The position numbers were made by a program, and so were the translations under genes. The notes beneath the pieces are model-generated. The model had not been told where the DNA came from. It saw only the letters and a list, made by a program, of their open reading frames with translations, and searched no databases. This document shows, piece after piece, positions 26,590 to 36,225 of a DNA stretch of 64,000 bases; within the stretch, counting starts at the first letter, position 1, and every line of letters starts with the position of its first letter. The DNA is from Rhizobium leguminosarum (lineage in GTDB: Bacteria; Pseudomonadota; Alphaproteobacteria; Rhizobiales; Rhizobiaceae), in contig NZ_LWBS01000077.1 in the NCBI RefSeq assembly GCF_001652265.1, positions 62,001 through 126,000 of the forward strand, written 5' to 3'.

Positions 26590-27234
26590 TTATCCGACTT
26601 TCGAGACGATGCCGTGATCGAGCGCATAGCGGATGAGGCCCGCTGTGGTGGCAATACCGAGCTTCTTCTTGAGGTTCTTGCGATGGGTTTCCGCCGTGGC
26701 GGAGGTGATCCCGAGCGTTTCGGCGATCTCCTTGTTGCTTCTGCCGGCAACGATCAGCCCGAGAATGTCGCGTTCGCGCGGCGTAAGCGGGTCGCTGCCC
26801 TCCTCTGCGCGTTCGCCCATCAGCGCGTCGAAGACGCCGGACGAGAAATATGTCCCCCCACCCGCCACGGTCTCGATCGCCGAGACGATCTCGTCCGTCG
26901 AAACGTCCTTCAGGATGTAACCGGCAGCGCCATGCATGACCGAGGAGGAAATATACTCGCGGCTGTCATGCATGGAGAGCATCACGACCCGCGCCTGGGG
27001 AAGTTCGTTCCTGAACAATTCGATTGCATCGATGCCGCTCAGCTTCGGCATGTTGATGTCCATCAGCACGACCTGCGGCAGGACTTGCCGGCCGATCTCC
27101 AGCCCCGCTTGGGCGAGCCCCGCCGTGCCGGCAACTTCGATATGGTCGAATGTTTCGAGCACGGCCTTCAACCCGTCCAGCACAAGGGGATGGTTGTCGA
27201 TCAAGAGCACCCTGATTTTCGGGCGTTCGGTCAT
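26590..27234 (-). CDS. mctR: NarL/FixJ-family response regulator, MctR-like
   Basis: The 214-residue protein has a receiver domain (phospho-acceptor Asp59 in VVLMDINMP, Asp13 in LLIDNHP, Lys in YILKD) and a LuxR-type helix-turn-helix (LTPRERDILGLIVAGRSNKEIAETLG, residues about 148-205, seen in pieces). The start overlaps the sensor kinase stop by four bases. By arrangement it would activate the DUF3311-mctP genes just downstream. The gene symbol rests on synteny with the described mctRS-mctP locus of R. leguminosarum. Confidence 0.85.
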   Translation of the reverse strand: MTERPKIRVLLIDNHPLVLDGLKAVLETFDHIEVAGTAGLAQAGLEIGRQVLPQVVLMDINMPKLSGIDAIELFRNELPQARVVMLSMHDSREYISSSVMHGAAGYILKDVSTDEIVSAIETVAGGGTYFSSGVFDALMGERAEEGSDPLTPRERDILGLIVAGRSNKEIAETLGITSATAETHRKNLKKKLGIATTAGLIRYALDHGIVSKVG

Positions 27235-28616
27235 GCAGCTTCTGCCTGCCGATCGGCGGGACGATTGGCCGATTTCGGCAGCATCGCCGTCAGCGTCGTG
27301 CCGGCCTCGCCGCTGTCGATCAGCAGCAGGCCGCGGAAGTGGGCCATTCGCTCCTGCATGTTGCGCAGGCCGAGACCCGATCTGCCGGAGACGCCATCCT
27401 TGATGCCGTCGAAGCCACTGCCGTTGTCGGTGACGGTCATGCGGGCGCGGCCGTTATCGCTCCAGAGCTTGACCGCAAGCCGGGAGGCGCCCGCGTGGCG
27501 TTCGACATTATTGAACGCTTCCTGTGCGACACGATAAAGCGCGGTATTGGCTTCGGGCTTCAGCGCGTCGGTGAAGCCCGAAGCATCGATCTTCGTCTCG
27601 ATCCCCGTCCGCTCGGCAAAATGATAACAGAGTGCCTCGAGAGCAGCCGTCAGGCCGAGGTCATCGAGCACACGCGGGCGCAGATCGTGCGACAGCCGCC
27701 TGATTTCCTTGATGGCGCCGTTCAGCGCCTCGACACCGCGGTCGATGGTGACAGCCGCATCGTCGACATTGGTCCTGACCTTGCGGCCGGCAAGATCCAT
27801 CGCATAGCGCACGCCGACGAGATTTTGGGAAATGCCGTCGTGCAACTCGCGGGCAAGCCGCGCGCGCTCTTCTTCCTGGGTATCGATGACCCGCTGCGTC
27901 AACGCCTTGAGCCGGCTGTCGGCCATGCGGCGCTCATGGAACGTCAGCAGCATGCAGGTCGTAAAAACGACAAGTACCGAAGGCACGGCGATCAGTGCGA
28001 CGATGACGAAGGTCCGCTTTATGTTGGCACGCATCCCGGCGTTGGCGGCAGCACTTTGGGCAAAGACGTCATCCAGGTAAACGCCGGTGCCGACGACCCA
28101 GTGCCATTTGTCGAGACTGACGACGAAGGAGAGCTTGTCGGCGATCTGTCCGGTCGATGGTTTCTGCCATTTGTACTGATGCAGGCCCCCGGCCGCTCTT
28201 GCCGTGGCGATCAGTTCGGCTATGACCTTGTCGCCATCCGGATCGGTGAGGTCGAGCCAATTGTGCCCATGGCGGAAACTCTGGCGCGGATGGACGATGT
28301 TGTTGCCGTCGTAATCGTAAACGAAGAAATATCCGTCCTTGCCGTAGTCGAGGGAGGTCAGGATCGCCGCCACCTGCTGCTTGGCGGCTTCATCGTCGGA
28401 ACCGGCATTGTCATAGATCGTCTGGATGGCGGACAGGGCAAGGTTGGTCAGGTTGAGGATTTCGGCTTCCTTGGTCTTCAGCATATTCTGCTCGAACGTG
28501 TCGATGCTGTTCTTGGCAAGGTTTGCCGATTGCCAGGTGATGAAGGTGGTAATCGCAAGGATCGAAATGACGAGCGGAACGATCGCCAATGCGATGATCT
28601 GGTGTCGTAACGTCAA
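27231..28616 (-). CDS. mctS: Sensor histidine kinase with Cache domain, MctS-like
   Basis: The 461-residue kinase has a first membrane segment (about 7-27), a single-Cache periplasmic domain (about 40-195, DYGKDGYFFVYDYDGNNIVHP), a second membrane segment (about 203-226), a HisKA_3 dimerisation domain with His259 in ARELHDGISQNL, and an HATPase_c domain (NVERHAGA, DNGSGFD, GLGLRNMQERM). Such NarX-like kinases with Cache domains sense small organic acids. It forms an operon with the response regulator (four-base overlap). Confidence 0.87.
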   Translation of the reverse strand: MTLRHQIIALAIVPLVISILAITTFITWQSANLAKNSIDTFEQNMLKTKEAEILNLTNLALSAIQTIYDNAGSDDEAAKQQVAAILTSLDYGKDGYFFVYDYDGNNIVHPRQSFRHGHNWLDLTDPDGDKVIAELIATARAAGGLHQYKWQKPSTGQIADKLSFVVSLDKWHWVVGTGVYLDDVFAQSAAANAGMRANIKRTFVIVALIAVPSVLVVFTTCMLLTFHERRMADSRLKALTQRVIDTQEEERARLARELHDGISQNLVGVRYAMDLAGRKVRTNVDDAAVTIDRGVEALNGAIKEIRRLSHDLRPRVLDDLGLTAALEALCYHFAERTGIETKIDASGFTDALKPEANTALYRVAQEAFNNVERHAGASRLAVKLWSDNGRARMTVTDNGSGFDGIKDGVSGRSGLGLRNMQERMAHFRGLLLIDSGEAGTTLTAMLPKSANRPADRQAEAA

Positions 28617-28738
28617 CGATCATTCCTCCCGAGAATTGCGCCGGGAATTATGCCCTTTGTCAAATGCGAGTCCAGCGGCTTGTCGGCGTCCCGATCCGTG
28701 GCAGCCGGAACCACTGCCGGCGGGGCACCGCGTGCGCG

Positions 28739-29203
28739 CTAGTCCAGGGGCACGAACAGGCCGAGCTTGACGTCCCGCAACACCACATTCGTGTGCATCC
28801 GGCGGATCTGCGGATTGTCAGCCATGATCAAGGCAGCGATATCGTCATAATGCTCGACGTCGCGGGCGGTCACGATCGCGATCAGATCGACCGCGCCTGT
28901 GACGTAATAGACCTGCTGAATATGATCCTGCTTCTCCGCCCAGAGGCGGAACTTCGCCAGCGCGTCGTAATTGTCCCGCTCGATCTCCATCCCGACGATG
29001 AACACCATTGCTGTGCCCGTCGCCTTGCGGTCGACGACGGCCACCTCCGCCCTGATGATCTCTTCCTCGCGCAGTCGCTTCAACCGCCTCTGCACGGCCG
29101 AGACCGACAGTCCGATCCCTTCGGCGATCGTTTCGGCTTTCAGCTGGCAGTCGCGCTGAACGATATCGAGAATGTCACGGTCAAAACGATCGAGTTGTTC
29201 CAT
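28739..29203 (-). CDS. Lrp/AsnC-family transcriptional regulator
   Basis: The 154-residue protein has an N-terminal helix-turn-helix (ETIAEGIGLSVSAVQRRLKRL, about residues 23-43, seen in two helices) and a C-terminal ligand-binding RAM domain (YYVTGAVDLIAIVTARD). The start is set at ATG 29203 with AGGATTGGACA upstream; the frame stays open to 29278. It is divergent from an amino-acid ABC transporter and homocysteine methyltransferase operon, which it probably controls in response to an amino acid. Confidence 0.87.
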   Translation of the reverse strand: MEQLDRFDRDILDIVQRDCQLKAETIAEGIGLSVSAVQRRLKRLREEEIIRAEVAVVDRKATGTAMVFIVGMEIERDNYDALAKFRLWAEKQDHIQQVYYVTGAVDLIAIVTARDVEHYDDIAALIMADNPQIRRMHTNVVLRDVKLGLFVPLD

Positions 29204-29269
29204 TGTCCAATCCTGGTTCTCGCCGCAGCAATTCGCGCATTCTGTCGTACTTGCCGCACGAGGAAGATT

Positions 29270-29292
29270 ATTTTGCATAAAATATGCAGAAT
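29270..29292. promoter_or_regulatory. Palindrome in the divergent Lrp/ABC-transporter promoter
   Basis: ATTTTGCATA and TATGCAGAAT form ten-base arms with one mismatch around AAA. Position and AT-rich symmetry suit an Lrp/AsnC-family operator controlling both directions. Confidence 0.6.
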
Positions 29293-29366
29293 AGATGAAA
29301 ACTGCGCGAAAAAACCGCGTTATTTTATCATTATCCTTCGCAAGCTCAATTCACCCGGAACCATGC

Positions 29367-30146
29367 ATGCCAGATCAACCCTTTCCTGCTCTTCGTGTCG
29401 AAGATCTTCATAAAAGCTTCGGCTCGCAAGAGGTTCTCAAGGGTATTTCGGCGCAAGCCCACAAGTCTGACGTGATTTCGATCATCGGCTCGTCGGGCTC
29501 CGGCAAGAGCACCTTTCTCAGATGCATCAATTTCCTGGAAACGCCGGATCGTGGCCGCATTGCCGTGAACGGCGAGGAGATTGCGCTGAAGATGGGGCGG
29601 GGCGGCCGGTTGCAGCCGCGCAGCTGGCGGCAGATCGAACGGATACGCACCGGGCTCGGGATGGTCTTCCAGAGTTTCAATCTCTGGGCCCATCGTACGG
29701 TGCTGGAAAATGTCATCGAGGCGCCGGTGCACGTCATGGGCATTTCGCGACGCGAGGCCATCGAAAAAGCCGAGGCCCTGCTCCACAAGGTCGGGCTGTT
29801 CGACAAGCGCGATGCCTATCCCGCTTTCCTCTCCGGCGGTCAGCAGCAACGCGCGGCGATTGCGAGAGCGCTGTGCGTCGATCCTGATGTCATGCTGTTC
29901 GACGAACCGACTTCGGCGCTCGATCCGGAGCTGGTCGGCGAGGTGCTGAAGGTCATCCGCGATCTCGCGGAAGAAGGCCGGACCATGCTGATCGTCACGC
30001 ATGAAATGCGCTTCGCCCGGGATGTCTCCAGCCGTGTTCTCTTCCTGCATCAGGGACGGATCGAGGAAGAAGGTCCGCCGGAGCAGATATTCGGCGCGCC
30101 GGTCAGCGCCCGCTGCCGGGAATTCACCGGCCTCAGCGCCCACTGA
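29367..30146 (+). CDS. Polar amino-acid ABC transporter ATP-binding protein (HisP/OccP type)
   Basis: The 259-residue ATPase has Walker A (GSSGSGKST), signature ([15 protein letters not shown]), Walker B ([20 protein letters not shown]) and the switch histidine (VTHEM). The insertion near [14 protein letters not shown] and the stretch [23 protein letters not shown] are typical of the HisP/OccP group. The ATG at 29367 begins the conserved N-terminus. It is the first gene of a + strand operon. Confidence 0.92.
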   Translation: MPDQPFPALRVEDLHKSFGSQEVLKGISAQAHKSDVISIIGSSGSGKSTFLRCINFLETPDRGRIAVNGEEIALKMGRGGRLQPRSWRQIERIRTGLGMVFQSFNLWAHRTVLENVIEAPVHVMGISRREAIEKAEALLHKVGLFDKRDAYPAFLSGGQQQRAAIARALCVDPDVMLFDEPTSALDPELVGEVLKVIRDLAEEGRTMLIVTHEMRFARDVSSRVLFLHQGRIEEEGPPEQIFGAPVSARCREFTGLSAH

Positions 30147-30193
30147 TACACTCCGAGCTCTCATCGACAACACAAACCAGGAGAATCCTGCGA

Positions 30194-30967
30194 ATGAAAC
30201 TGCTCCCCAGGCTTTTTGCCGGCGCGGCACTCGTGCTTTCCGCCGTCACCGCACAGGCCGAAGTCCGCTTCGGCGTCATGAACGAATCCTATCCGCCCTT
30301 CTTCGCCAAGGACGCCTCCGGCCAATGGCAGGGATGGGAAATCGACCTGATGAATGCCGTATGCGAAGAGATGAAGGAGAAATGCTCGATCGTCGAGATT
30401 TCCTGGGACGGTCTCATTCCGGCTCTCCAGAGCAAGAAGTTCGACGTGATCTGGTCGTCGATGTCGAACACTGCGGAACGCTCGAAGGTGATCGACTTCA
30501 CCGACAAATATTACAACACGCCGAGCACCTTGATCGGTCCCAAGGACCAGAAGCCGGGCGCCACTGCCGAGGACGTGAAGGGCAAGACCATCGGCATTCA
30601 GGTGTCGACGATCCAGTCGGAATATTACAAGAAATATTTCGCGGACGCTGCCGAGGAAAAGACCTACCAGACGCTCGACGAGGCTTTTCAGGACCTCGCC
30701 TCCGGCCGTATCGACTATGTCTTTGGCGATTCACTGGCGCTTGACGCGTTCCTCAAAAGCGATGGTGGCAAAGATTGCTGCGCCAAGATGGGCGACGTTG
30801 CCGACGACAAGGAGATTCTCGGAGCTGGCGTTTCGGGCGGCCTGCGCAAGGAAGACACGGAGCTGAAAGCGAAGCTGAACACAGCGATATCAGCGGTTCG
30901 CGCCAGCGGCCAGTATGACGCCATCACCAAGAAATACTTCGATTTCGACATCTACGGCGCAAAGTAA
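30194..30967 (+). CDS. Polar amino-acid ABC transporter periplasmic binding protein
   Basis: The 257-residue SBP_bac_3 protein has a signal peptide (about residues 1-22, ending VTAQAEV) and family motifs (VRFGVMNESYPPFFAKDASGQWQGWEIDL, read in pieces). A pair of cysteines (ADEEMKEKCS region and KDCCAKM) may form a disulfide, as in histidine/lysine/arginine/ornithine binding proteins. The ligand is unknown; the operon context points to a methylated sulfur amino acid. Confidence 0.88.
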   Translation: MKLLPRLFAGAALVLSAVTAQAEVRFGVMNESYPPFFAKDASGQWQGWEIDLMNAVCEEMKEKCSIVEISWDGLIPALQSKKFDVIWSSMSNTAERSKVIDFTDKYYNTPSTLIGPKDQKPGATAEDVKGKTIGIQVSTIQSEYYKKYFADAAEEKTYQTLDEAFQDLASGRIDYVFGDSLALDAFLKSDGGKDCCAKMGDVADDKEILGAGVSGGLRKEDTELKAKLNTAISAVRASGQYDAITKKYFDFDIYGAK

Positions 30968-30979
30968 GCGGTCGGAACG

Positions 30980-31705
30980 ATGGCGACCGCGCAACAAGGT
31001 ATTCTGGACCTACTGTCTCCCTATCCTCCGGGATGGGGCGGCGTTCTTTTGGCAGGTGCAGTCTCCACGGTCGCCATCTCGGCTTGCGCCTTCGCGATCG
31101 GCTTGCTGCTCGGCACCGGCGGCGCGCTTGGAAAGCTTTCGGGCAACCGCATGCTCCGCCTCCTGCTCGATCTCTATACCACGCTGATCCGCGCCGTTCC
31201 CGAGCTGATCCTGATCGTCGGACTCTATTATGCCGGCACCGATGGCCTCAACCGGCTGCTCGCCGCGTTGGAGCTGCCGCCGGTCAATGTGAACGGCTTC
31301 GTCGCGGCCGTCGCCGTGCTGGGCTTCGTGCAGGGTGCCTACATGACGGAGGTGCTGCGCGGCGCGATCCTTGCCATTCCCGTCGGCCAGATCGAGGCCG
31401 CCAAGGCCTTCGGCATGGGACCGGTGCTGAGGTTCCGCCGCGTCCTGCTGCCGGCGCTCCTGCCGAACGCGCTGCCGGGTCTTGCCAATCTGTGGATGTC
31501 GGTCACCAAGGACAGCGCGCTGGTGGCGGTCGTCGGCTACCAGGAACTGGCGCTCGCCACCCGTCTTGCCGGGGCAAGCACCAAACATTACTTCGTCTTT
31601 TTCCTTGCTTCGGCCCTTCTCTATCTCGCCATTACGCTTGTTTCCAACGTCGTCTTCAAACTGATCGAGGGACGGGTACGGCGGGGACAGCCGCGCCTTG
31701 CCTGA
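30980..31705 (+). CDS. Polar amino-acid ABC transporter permease 1
   Basis: The 241-residue HisQ/GlnP-type permease has about five membrane segments, the conserved loop AAKAFGMGPVLRFRRVLLPALLPNALPGLANLW (seen in pieces) and a preceding E-V-L-R-G-A motif. It lies 12 bases after the binding-protein gene. Confidence 0.9.
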   Translation: MATAQQGILDLLSPYPPGWGGVLLAGAVSTVAISACAFAIGLLLGTGGALGKLSGNRMLRLLLDLYTTLIRAVPELILIVGLYYAGTDGLNRLLAALELPPVNVNGFVAAVAVLGFVQGAYMTEVLRGAILAIPVGQIEAAKAFGMGPVLRFRRVLLPALLPNALPGLANLWMSVTKDSALVAVVGYQELALATRLAGASTKHYFVFFLASALLYLAITLVSNVVFKLIEGRVRRGQPRLA

Positions 31706-31717
31706 AGAAAGCGCCCC

Positions 31718-32407
31718 ATGAGTTTCATCTGGATCTCTTCCTATTGGCCGCTGCTTCTGACCGGCGCCTGGCAGACTGTTTGCCTGTTGGTGATCTCCGT
31801 GGTGTACGGCTTCGTCATCGCCATAGGCCTCGCGTTTGCGCAGGTCAGCGGCGGCAGGCTGACGCGGCTCCTGGCGCGCAGTTACTGCACCTTCTTTCGC
31901 GGCACGCCGCTGCTGATACAGCTGTGGCTTCTCTACTATGGGGTGGGCTCGCTGCTGCCCATGGTCCCCGGCATCCGCCAGAGCCTGTTCTGGCCGATCC
32001 TGCGCGAGGGCTTCTTCTTCGCCGCCGTCAGTTTTACCCTGAACTATGCAGCCTATGAGGCGGAGGTGTTGCGCGGCGCGCTGCTTGCCGTTCCCAAGGG
32101 CGAGCTCGAAGCGGGCCGGGCCTTCGGCCTGTCGCCCTGGATGCTGACCCGCCGCATCTGGCTGCCGCGCGCCATTCGCATCGCCCTGCCGACGATTGCA
32201 GGAGAGATCGTCATGCAGCTCAAGGCAACGCCGCTCGCGTTTACGGTGACGGTGATGGATCTTTACGCCGTGGCAAACAAGGTTCGGCAGGACACGCTGC
32301 TCGTCTATGAACCGCTGCTGGTCGTCACCCTCTTCTATCTCGCCTTGACCGCAGTGATCGCCTACGTCTTTCGAGGTCTCGAAGCGCAGGTGCCGGTTCG
32401 CCGTTAG
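31718..32407 (+). CDS. Polar amino-acid ABC transporter permease 2
   Basis: The 229-residue HisM-type permease has about five membrane segments and the loop EAGRAFGLSPWMLTRRIWLPRAIRIALP (in pieces). It pairs with the preceding permease to form the heterodimeric channel. The next gene begins 125 bases later. Confidence 0.9.
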   Translation: MSFIWISSYWPLLLTGAWQTVCLLVISVVYGFVIAIGLAFAQVSGGRLTRLLARSYCTFFRGTPLLIQLWLLYYGVGSLLPMVPGIRQSLFWPILREGFFFAAVSFTLNYAAYEAEVLRGALLAVPKGELEAGRAFGLSPWMLTRRIWLPRAIRIALPTIAGEIVMQLKATPLAFTVTVMDLYAVANKVRQDTLLVYEPLLVVTLFYLALTAVIAYVFRGLEAQVPVRR

Positions 32408-32532
32408 GACGACGGAAAGGGACTGGCCATGAACTCGCTGGCGCGCCGACGCGAACCACGCACATCTCGCCCACTTTACGATGAAAAGCCCCGCGCCGCT
32501 GACGGCGCGACAGGTTGAATGGAGACCTCTTG

Positions 32533-33441
32533 ATGAGCACGACACGAATTCTCGATGGCGGCATGAGCCGCGAACTGTTGCGGCTGGGTGCCGAGCTGAA
32601 GCAACCGGAATGGTCGGCATTGGCGCTGATCAACGCGCCGGATATCGTCCGTAGGGTACATCAGGAATTCATCGCCGCCGGCTCTGAGGTCGTTACGACA
32701 AACAGCTATGCGCTCGTGCCTTTTCATATCGGTGAGGACCGGTTCTGGAAGGAGGGGGCGGCGCTGATCCGTCTCGCCGGTCGCTTGGCGCGCGAGGCGG
32801 CTGATTCCGTCACGGATCGGAAGGTGCTGGTCGCCGGGTCGCTGCCGCCGATCTTCGGCTCATACGAGCCGCAGAACTTTCAGCCTTCGCGGGTGCAGGA
32901 TTATCTCGAGGTGCTTGTCGAAAACCTTTCTCCCTTCGTCGATATATGGCTCGGCGAGACGTTGAGCCTGATCGCCGAGGCAGAGGCTGTCCGCAAGGCG
33001 GTGGCGACGTCAGGCAAGCCGTTCTGGATTTCGTTCACATTGGCGGATGACGAGGCAGCCATGGGGGGCGGCGAACCAAAGCTTCGCTCCGAAGAAAGGG
33101 TCGAGGAGGCGGCATCCTGGGCGGTTTCATCGGGCGCCGAAGCCCTCTTGTTCAATTGCAGCAAGCCCGAGGTCATGCAGGCGGCGGTGGAGACGGCAGC
33201 GGGCGTGTTCCGGACAATGGACGCGCGCATCGAAATCGGCGTCTATGCCAATGCCTTCGAAGGGGAACAGGGCGAGGCAGCCGCCAATGAAGGCCTGCAC
33301 GAGACCCGCAGCGATCTGAATGACGATGCCTATTCGCGCTATGCCTGCTCCTGGGCCGAAGCAGGCGCGACGATCATCGGCGGCTGCTGCGGCATTGGCG
33401 CCGCCCATATCCATCGACTCAAGAAGACGCTTTTGGGTTGA
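32533..33441 (+). CDS. Homocysteine S-methyltransferase family protein (MmuM-like)
   Basis: The 302-residue TIM-barrel protein starts with ILDGGMSRELLRLG and has the zinc-binding cysteines of the Pfam S-methyl_trans domain: one in LLFNCSKPE and two in GGCCGIG near the C-terminus. Homologues transfer a methyl group from S-methylmethionine or another methyl donor to homocysteine, making methionine. The start ATG at 32533 follows GGAGA. Downstream of an amino-acid ABC transporter and opposite an Lrp regulator, it suggests uptake and use of S-methylmethionine or a similar methylated amino acid. Confidence 0.85.
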   Translation: MSTTRILDGGMSRELLRLGAELKQPEWSALALINAPDIVRRVHQEFIAAGSEVVTTNSYALVPFHIGEDRFWKEGAALIRLAGRLAREAADSVTDRKVLVAGSLPPIFGSYEPQNFQPSRVQDYLEVLVENLSPFVDIWLGETLSLIAEAEAVRKAVATSGKPFWISFTLADDEAAMGGGEPKLRSEERVEEAASWAVSSGAEALLFNCSKPEVMQAAVETAAGVFRTMDARIEIGVYANAFEGEQGEAAANEGLHETRSDLNDDAYSRYACSWAEAGATIIGGCCGIGAAHIHRLKKTLLG

Positions 33442-33559
33442 AGTGGCAAGTCGGCTACGCCGCCGCAATTGTTATTCAGCTTTCGATGCTGTCTTCGTAT
33501 CGCCGCCGCGCGTCGCATGAATCAAATTCGATGCGGCGCGCCTGGGCTTCGCGCAGACT

Positions 33560-34330
33560 TCAATGCAGTCCGAACAAGTTCAACAGCTCTTCGCGGTGTC
33601 GCACGAATTCCGGTGCGCTGCGGTCGCGGGGACGGGGCAGATCGATTTCGATCAGACGCGGCTCGCCGCCCCTTTCCCGTGGCAGGATGAGGATCCGATC
33701 GGCCAGGTAGATCGCTTCCTCGAGATCATGGGTGACGAGAATGGTCGTCACATCCTCATCGCGCCAGATCCGTGCGAGTTCCTGCTGCATACCGATCTTG
33801 GTCATCGCGTCGAGCGCGCCGAGCGGTTCGTCGAGCAGCAGGATTTCCGGCTGGACGGCTAGAGCCCGGGCGATCCCGACGCGCTGGGCCATGCCGCCCG
33901 ACAGCTGCCGAGGATAGGCCGCCTCGAATTGCTGCAGGCCGACGAGCTTGACATAATGGCGCGCCCGCCCCCTCGCCTGCTCACGCGACAGACCGCTTGT
34001 TTCCAGCCCGAAGGCGACATTGTCGAGCACGGTCAGCCAGGGCAGAAGGCGCGGTTCCTGAAAGATGACGGCGCGCTCTGCGCCGACGCCTCGCACCGCC
34101 TTGCCATCGACGAGAACCTCGCCGGTATCGGAATCCTCTAGGCCGGCCAGAACCCTGAGCAGGGTTGTTTTGCCCGAGCCGCTGGTGCCGACGATGGCGA
34201 GGCTTTCGCCGGAGCGGACGTGGAGGTTGACATCCCTAAGAACCTGTAGAGGTGTCCCGTTCAACTTGTAGGATTTGGAAAGGTGACGGATCGTCACCTC
34301 CCCGCGACGCGTGTCCTCGGCGATGCTCAT
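33560..34330 (-). CDS. Nitrate/sulfonate/taurine-type ABC transporter ATP-binding protein
   Basis: The 256-residue ATPase has Walker A (GTSGSGKTT), signature ([15 protein letters not shown]), Walker B ([14 protein letters not shown]) and switch histidine (VTHDLEEA). Three ATG codons occur in a row (34336, 34333, 34330); the third has the best distance from the GAGGA ribosome site. It is the last gene of an operon running from the monooxygenase at 37578. Confidence 0.9.
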   Translation of the reverse strand: MSIAEDTRRGEVTIRHLSKSYKLNGTPLQVLRDVNLHVRSGESLAIVGTSGSGKTTLLRVLAGLEDSDTGEVLVDGKAVRGVGAERAVIFQEPRLLPWLTVLDNVAFGLETSGLSREQARGRARHYVKLVGLQQFEAAYPRQLSGGMAQRVGIARALAVQPEILLLDEPLGALDAMTKIGMQQELARIWRDEDVTTILVTHDLEEAIYLADRILILPRERGGEPRLIEIDLPRPRDRSAPEFVRHREELLNLFGLH

Positions 34331-34339
34331 CATCATTCC

Positions 34340-35323
34340 TCAGTTGCTTGCCGGTTTGGCGTCGGCGGTCAAGAGGATGTCCTTGGCCGCCAGCTGGCCT
34401 TGCTTCAGCTTGCCTTCGCGAACCAGGACGTCGATCCAGAACTGGATGTCGTGCTCGACCGGCAGACCGCCGGCGCGCACGCCATAGCCTCGGAAATACT
34501 GTGCGATATCAGCATTCTCACCCCGCTCACCGAGCGCCTTGGCCAGGATCTTCTTGGTTTCATCCGGATGCTCGCGGGCGTAGTCGAGCGCGCGAGCCGA
34601 CTGCTCCACGAAAATCTTCGAAGCTTCAGGATGTTCGCGAGCGAAATCACGGCGCAGGACCACGAAGCCCCCGGCGATGTCTCCAAGCACGTCGGTATCG
34701 TCGAAAATCGGACGCAGGCCGCCATTCTTCAGCGCAGCCCCCTCGAAGGTCGTCTGCCAGTAGCCGAAGGCGGCAATATCGACCTGCTTGGAGCGCAGCA
34801 CCTGCTCGAGCTGCGGCCCGGGAACGACAAGCTGATTGGCTGCGTCCGCCGGCAGGCCGACGGAATGCAAGGCTTCGCGGATGGTATAGTCGAGATGCGC
34901 GCCAAGTGTATTGACGGCGATGCTCTTGCCGGCAATGTCCTTGATATTTTTGATCGGGCTGTCTTCCAGCACGTAGAAGGTCGACTGCACCTCGTCATTG
35001 ATGCCGTTTGAGGGATAGGCGGCGACAAAATCGTTGCCGCCGATGATCGAATTCAGGACGGCGGAGGTTGCGGCGCTGCCGATCTCGACATCACCCGATG
35101 CCAGTGCGATCAGCGAGGCCGGGCCGCCCTGGGCGTAGCCGACATTTTCCAGCGTGATGCCTGTTCCGTCGAAATAGCCGAGTTCGGCGGCGAGTTCATG
35201 GGCGGCAAGACCACCCTGGCTGGCGAGATAGCGCAGCTTCACCGTATCGGTGGCTGCGGCCGGCGTGGCAAGACCGAGAGCGATTATTGCCGGCAGGAGG
35301 AGGTTGCGGGGATGGAATGTCAT
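34340..35323 (-). CDS. Sulfonate-type ABC transporter binding protein
   Basis: The 327-residue protein has a signal peptide (about residues 1-24, ending TPAAATD) and an SsuA-like fold (DIAGKSIAVNTLGAHLDYTIREAL, ARALDYAREHPDETKK). The ATG at 35323 is preceded by AAAGGAC; the open frame further upstream is not protein-like. Genes on either side encode the cognate permease and ATPase. Confidence 0.87.
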   Translation of the reverse strand: MTFHPRNLLLPAIIALGLATPAAATDTVKLRYLASQGGLAAHELAAELGYFDGTGITLENVGYAQGGPASLIALASGDVEIGSAATSAVLNSIIGGNDFVAAYPSNGINDEVQSTFYVLEDSPIKNIKDIAGKSIAVNTLGAHLDYTIREALHSVGLPADAANQLVVPGPQLEQVLRSKQVDIAAFGYWQTTFEGAALKNGGLRPIFDDTDVLGDIAGGFVVLRRDFAREHPEASKIFVEQSARALDYAREHPDETKKILAKALGERGENADIAQYFRGYGVRAGGLPVEHDIQFWIDVLVREGKLKQGQLAAKDILLTADAKPASN

Positions 35324-35363
35324 GTGGTGGGTCCTTTCGGAAGAGGAAAATCGGTGAAGCAGA

Positions 35364-36215
35364 TCAGCGGCTCGGATGAGACCAGCGGCAGAGACGGCGC
35401 TGCAGCAAAACGAGCAAGGCATTGGCGGCAAGCCCGAGGAAGGCGAGCAGAAGGATCGCCGCAAACATCAGCGGGATCTGGAAATTGTACTGGGCGTTCA
35501 TGACCTGGAAGCCGATGCCCTTGTTGGCGCCGATCATCTCGGCGGCAATCAGCAGGAGAAGCGCAGTCGTCGCCGAAAGACGCAGGCCGACGAAGATTGC
35601 CGGCACCGACGCCGGCAGGATGACGCGGCGGAAGATGGTCAGCGGTCCGGCGCCATAGGTCCGCGCCATCTCGATGAGCTTCTTGTCCACTTCCTTGACG
35701 CCGCCGATCGTGGCGAGCAGCACCGGAAACAGCGTCGCCCAGAAGATCACGAAGATCTTGGATGTTTCGCCGAGGCCGAGCAGCAGGATGAAGACCGGAT
35801 AGAGCGCCAGCGCCGAGGTCTGGCGAAAGAGCTGCAGTATCGGGTCGAGCGCCTGTTCGACCGCACGAACCTGACCCATGAACAGGCCGAGCGGAATGCC
35901 GATCACGACGGCAAAGGCGAAGGCGGTTCCGGATCGCTGCAGACTGATGGCGATGTCATCCAGCAGCGCGCCGTTGGCCAGATTGGTCCATAGAGCGGAC
36001 AGGATGACGTCCAAAGGCGGGAAGATGGCGGGATTGACCCAGCCCCTGGTGCTCGACACCTGCCAGAACACGAGGAAGCCGATGAGAAGGCCGTAGCGCG
36101 GCAAAAGCGATGCGAGCACCCCGCGCAGCTGCGACGCGAAAATGGAAATATTGCTTTCGCTGCTTTTCAGGCGGCCGAAGCTTCTCGGAAGAACCTGGTT
36201 GATTTCATAGGACAT
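35364..36215 (-). CDS. Sulfonate-type ABC transporter permease
   Basis: The 283-residue BPD-type permease has about six membrane segments and the EAA loop EMARTYGAGPLTIFRRVILPASVPAIF (in pieces). The ATG at 36215 follows GAGGAG. It starts 10 bases after the monooxygenase gene. Confidence 0.88.
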   Translation of the reverse strand: MSYEINQVLPRSFGRLKSSESNISIFASQLRGVLASLLPRYGLLIGFLVFWQVSSTRGWVNPAIFPPLDVILSALWTNLANGALLDDIAISLQRSGTAFAFAVVIGIPLGLFMGQVRAVEQALDPILQLFRQTSALALYPVFILLLGLGETSKIFVIFWATLFPVLLATIGGVKEVDKKLIEMARTYGAGPLTIFRRVILPASVPAIFVGLRLSATTALLLLIAAEMIGANKGIGFQVMNAQYNFQIPLMFAAILLLAFLGLAANALLVLLQRRLCRWSHPSR

Positions 36216-36225
36216 CGACCGCTCC

